The position numbers were made by a program, and so were the translations under genes. From assembly GCA_035285405.1 (NCBI GenBank), contig JAYKJI010000366.1, forward strand, positions 5,989-69,988: a stretch of DNA of 64,000 bases. Reading direction: 5' to 3'. This document shows, one piece after another, positions 62,619 to 64,000 of this stretch; positions within the stretch are counted from its first letter, which is position 1; each line of letters starts with the position of its first letter. The notes beneath the pieces were generated by a model. The model was not told where the DNA came from. It made no database searches and worked only from the letters and a program-made list of their open reading frames with translations. This DNA comes from Woronichinia sp035285405 (GTDB lineage Bacteria; Cyanobacteriota; Cyanobacteriia; Cyanobacteriales; Microcystaceae).

Positions 62619-63875
62619 CTAAATCCCCTTCTCTAACTCAAGACTACTCTGCTCCAATGCCAAAATGTCCGCCCGAATTTCCGCCAAACTCCGTAACGGT
62701 TTGAACTCATAAAAATACTTCGTGAAATTAATCTCATAACCCGTCTTCGTCTTACTCTCATCAATCCAAGCATCGGGTACATGGGGCAAAACCTCCCGCT
62801 CAAAATACTCGGCGATCGTTTGTTGTACTAACTGCTTATCCCCATCTTCTCGCAAAAACGGAATATTTTCATAATCCCGTAGATCAGCATCTGGCTTAGG
62901 CTTACCCTTACTTTTGATCACCTTGCCGTTCTCATCCCGTAACGGCTGTTCCACCGTCACCCGCCAATAGCCAAAAAATTCATTCGGGACAATCTTTACA
63001 AACTCCCCCTCCACAAAATCCCCGTAAAGCTTGGTAATAAAACCAATCCCCTTCGTTTCCCCATTTTCAGGAATCTGTTTACGCTTATTTCCTAAAGAAC
63101 GGCTCATCTTTTCCCAAAAGCGATTAAAGTCCCGCTTACCTGCTGTCATCAACTCCTCATCCTTAGTCCCCGTCGCATTGATTAACTGCACCTTGCCTCG
63201 CCGTTCTGGACTTTTATCATTACTGAGAATCCAAATATAAGTCGAAATACCCGTGTTATAAAAAAGTTGATCAGGCAAAGCAATAATTGCCTCCAACCAA
63301 TCCTTTTCAATAATCCACTGACGAATATTACTTTCGCCGCCCCCCGCCTGACCCGTAAACAATGGAGAACCATTAAAGACAATACCGATACGACTCCCAC
63401 CGTCCTCCTCTGGCTTCATCTTTGAGATCATGTGCTGAAGGAAAAGCAACGACCCGTCATTAATACGAGGCAATCCAGCCCCAAACCGACCCGCATAACC
63501 GAAGTCTTCCGCTTCCTTCTTAATCGTTTTCTCTGCCTTTTTCCAATCCACCCCAAACGGCGGATTTGAGAGCAGATAATCAAACGTCTCATCCCGTAAC
63601 CCGTCCACCGTAAAGGTATTGCCAAACTTGATATTGCTGGGGTTCTGACCCTTGATTAACATATCCGACTTACAAATGGCGTAGGATTCGGGGTTAATTT
63701 CCTGCCCAAAAACTTCCAACTTGGCATCAGGGTTAAAATCCATCAAATGTTGATCCGCAATAGACAGCATTCCCCCCGTTCCACAAGCTGGATCATAGAG
63801 TGTTTTGATAATGCCTTTTTGGGTCAAAGCTTGGCGATCGCCGTTAAATAATACATTGACCATCAGCTTAATGAC
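62619..63875 (-). pseudogene. hsdM: Type I methyltransferase subunit M, 5' truncated
   Basis: The N6-adenine methyltransferase core is present. ATG 63863 would give 414 residues, with SAM motif DPACGTGGM (24-32) and catalytic SNPPF (99-103). The C-terminal YFYEFKPLRSLAEIRADILA is normal. Upstream the frame reads VIKLMV, as in family REVIKLMVN, up to 63875, then turns to foreign sequence with TAA at 63884-63882. So the HsdM_N helical bundle and the TPRE start of the core (roughly 100-150 residues) are gone. A truncated product might be made but should not form a normal M2S complex. Confidence 0.8.
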
Positions 63876-64000
63876 TAGGAGTTACGCATTGTCAAAAACA
63901 AGAAAATGTGCTAGGGACAGAAGTAAGGAGGAGTTTGTGTATGATGGTCAAGAATAAATTGGCGAATAACAGGAATAAATAACTGGCGTGAAATCTGATA
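63876..64000. mobile_element. End of an inserted IS-like element (partial)
   Basis: From 63876 the sequence no longer continues hsdM. It begins TAGGAGTTACGCATTGTCAAAA, almost identical to 53646-53667, an end-like sequence. The following bases to the window edge are AT-rich without a family-like frame. The transposase would lie beyond 64000. Junction position is set by loss of the hsdM frame. Confidence 0.55.

Noticed and set aside
1..64000. tRNA, rRNA, riboswitch and CRISPR array search
   Set aside because: Scanning intergenic stretches by eye gave no cloverleaf with conserved arms, no rRNA-like sequence, no riboswitch core and no regularly spaced direct repeats. A covariance search could still find a small RNA.

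Overview
The window looks like chromosomal DNA of a unicellular (chroococcalean) cyanobacterium. The evidence is the very frequent HIP1 octamer (GCGATCGC), AT-rich coding sequence, minCDE, sqdX, a group 2 sigma factor, a cyanobacterial pilMNOQ cluster, DUF820/Uma2 genes and XisF/XisH/XisI-type genes. The load of Uma2 nucleases and IS debris would suit Microcystis or a Cyanothece/Gloeothece relative, but I cannot fix the genus from sequence alone.

Layout. Positions 1-15.6 kb hold a plus-strand surface-polysaccharide locus: five glycosyltransferases, three SAM methyltransferases, a Wzy-like membrane protein, GalE and a WcaF-like acetyltransferase. It is interrupted by accessory genes: two Uma2 nucleases, three paralogous PD-(D/E)XK-like proteins, a MNT nucleotidyltransferase with a small partner, and a membrane/charged-helix protein. 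Positions 15.9-37.4 kb are mostly housekeeping: HAD hydrolase, panD, minE-minD-minC, a four-carbon acid sugar kinase, a CPA2 antiporter, a sigma factor, recR (apparently with an AUU start), an HxlR/pirin divergent pair, clpS, nagA, an aminotransferase and sqdX. Positions 37.7-50.6 kb hold a SIMPL protein, a degenerate XisF-like recombinase, argB, an MCE/MlaD plus MlaF-like ABC lipid transporter pair, sfsA and pilM-N-O-Q. Positions 50.9-55.6 kb hold a J-domain/pentapeptide protein, a Uma2 gene, a GHL10 glycosidase, an internally deleted IS, a phasin and hpnA. Positions 55.9-64 kb are an accessory island: a zinc-ribbon protein, a Uma2 gene and a minus-strand type I restriction-modification operon.

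The most unusual arrangement is that operon. A xisI-xisH-xisI triplet sits between hsdM and hsdS with gaps of 2-5 nt or overlaps, so all six genes look co-translated. The 5' end of hsdM is missing: its frame ends at about 63875 and is replaced by IS-like DNA that runs off the right edge, so the modification subunit is probably non-functional as it stands. HsdR and HsdS look intact.

I found no tRNA, rRNA or CRISPR array. Function calls rest on motif recognition by eye; no database search was run.
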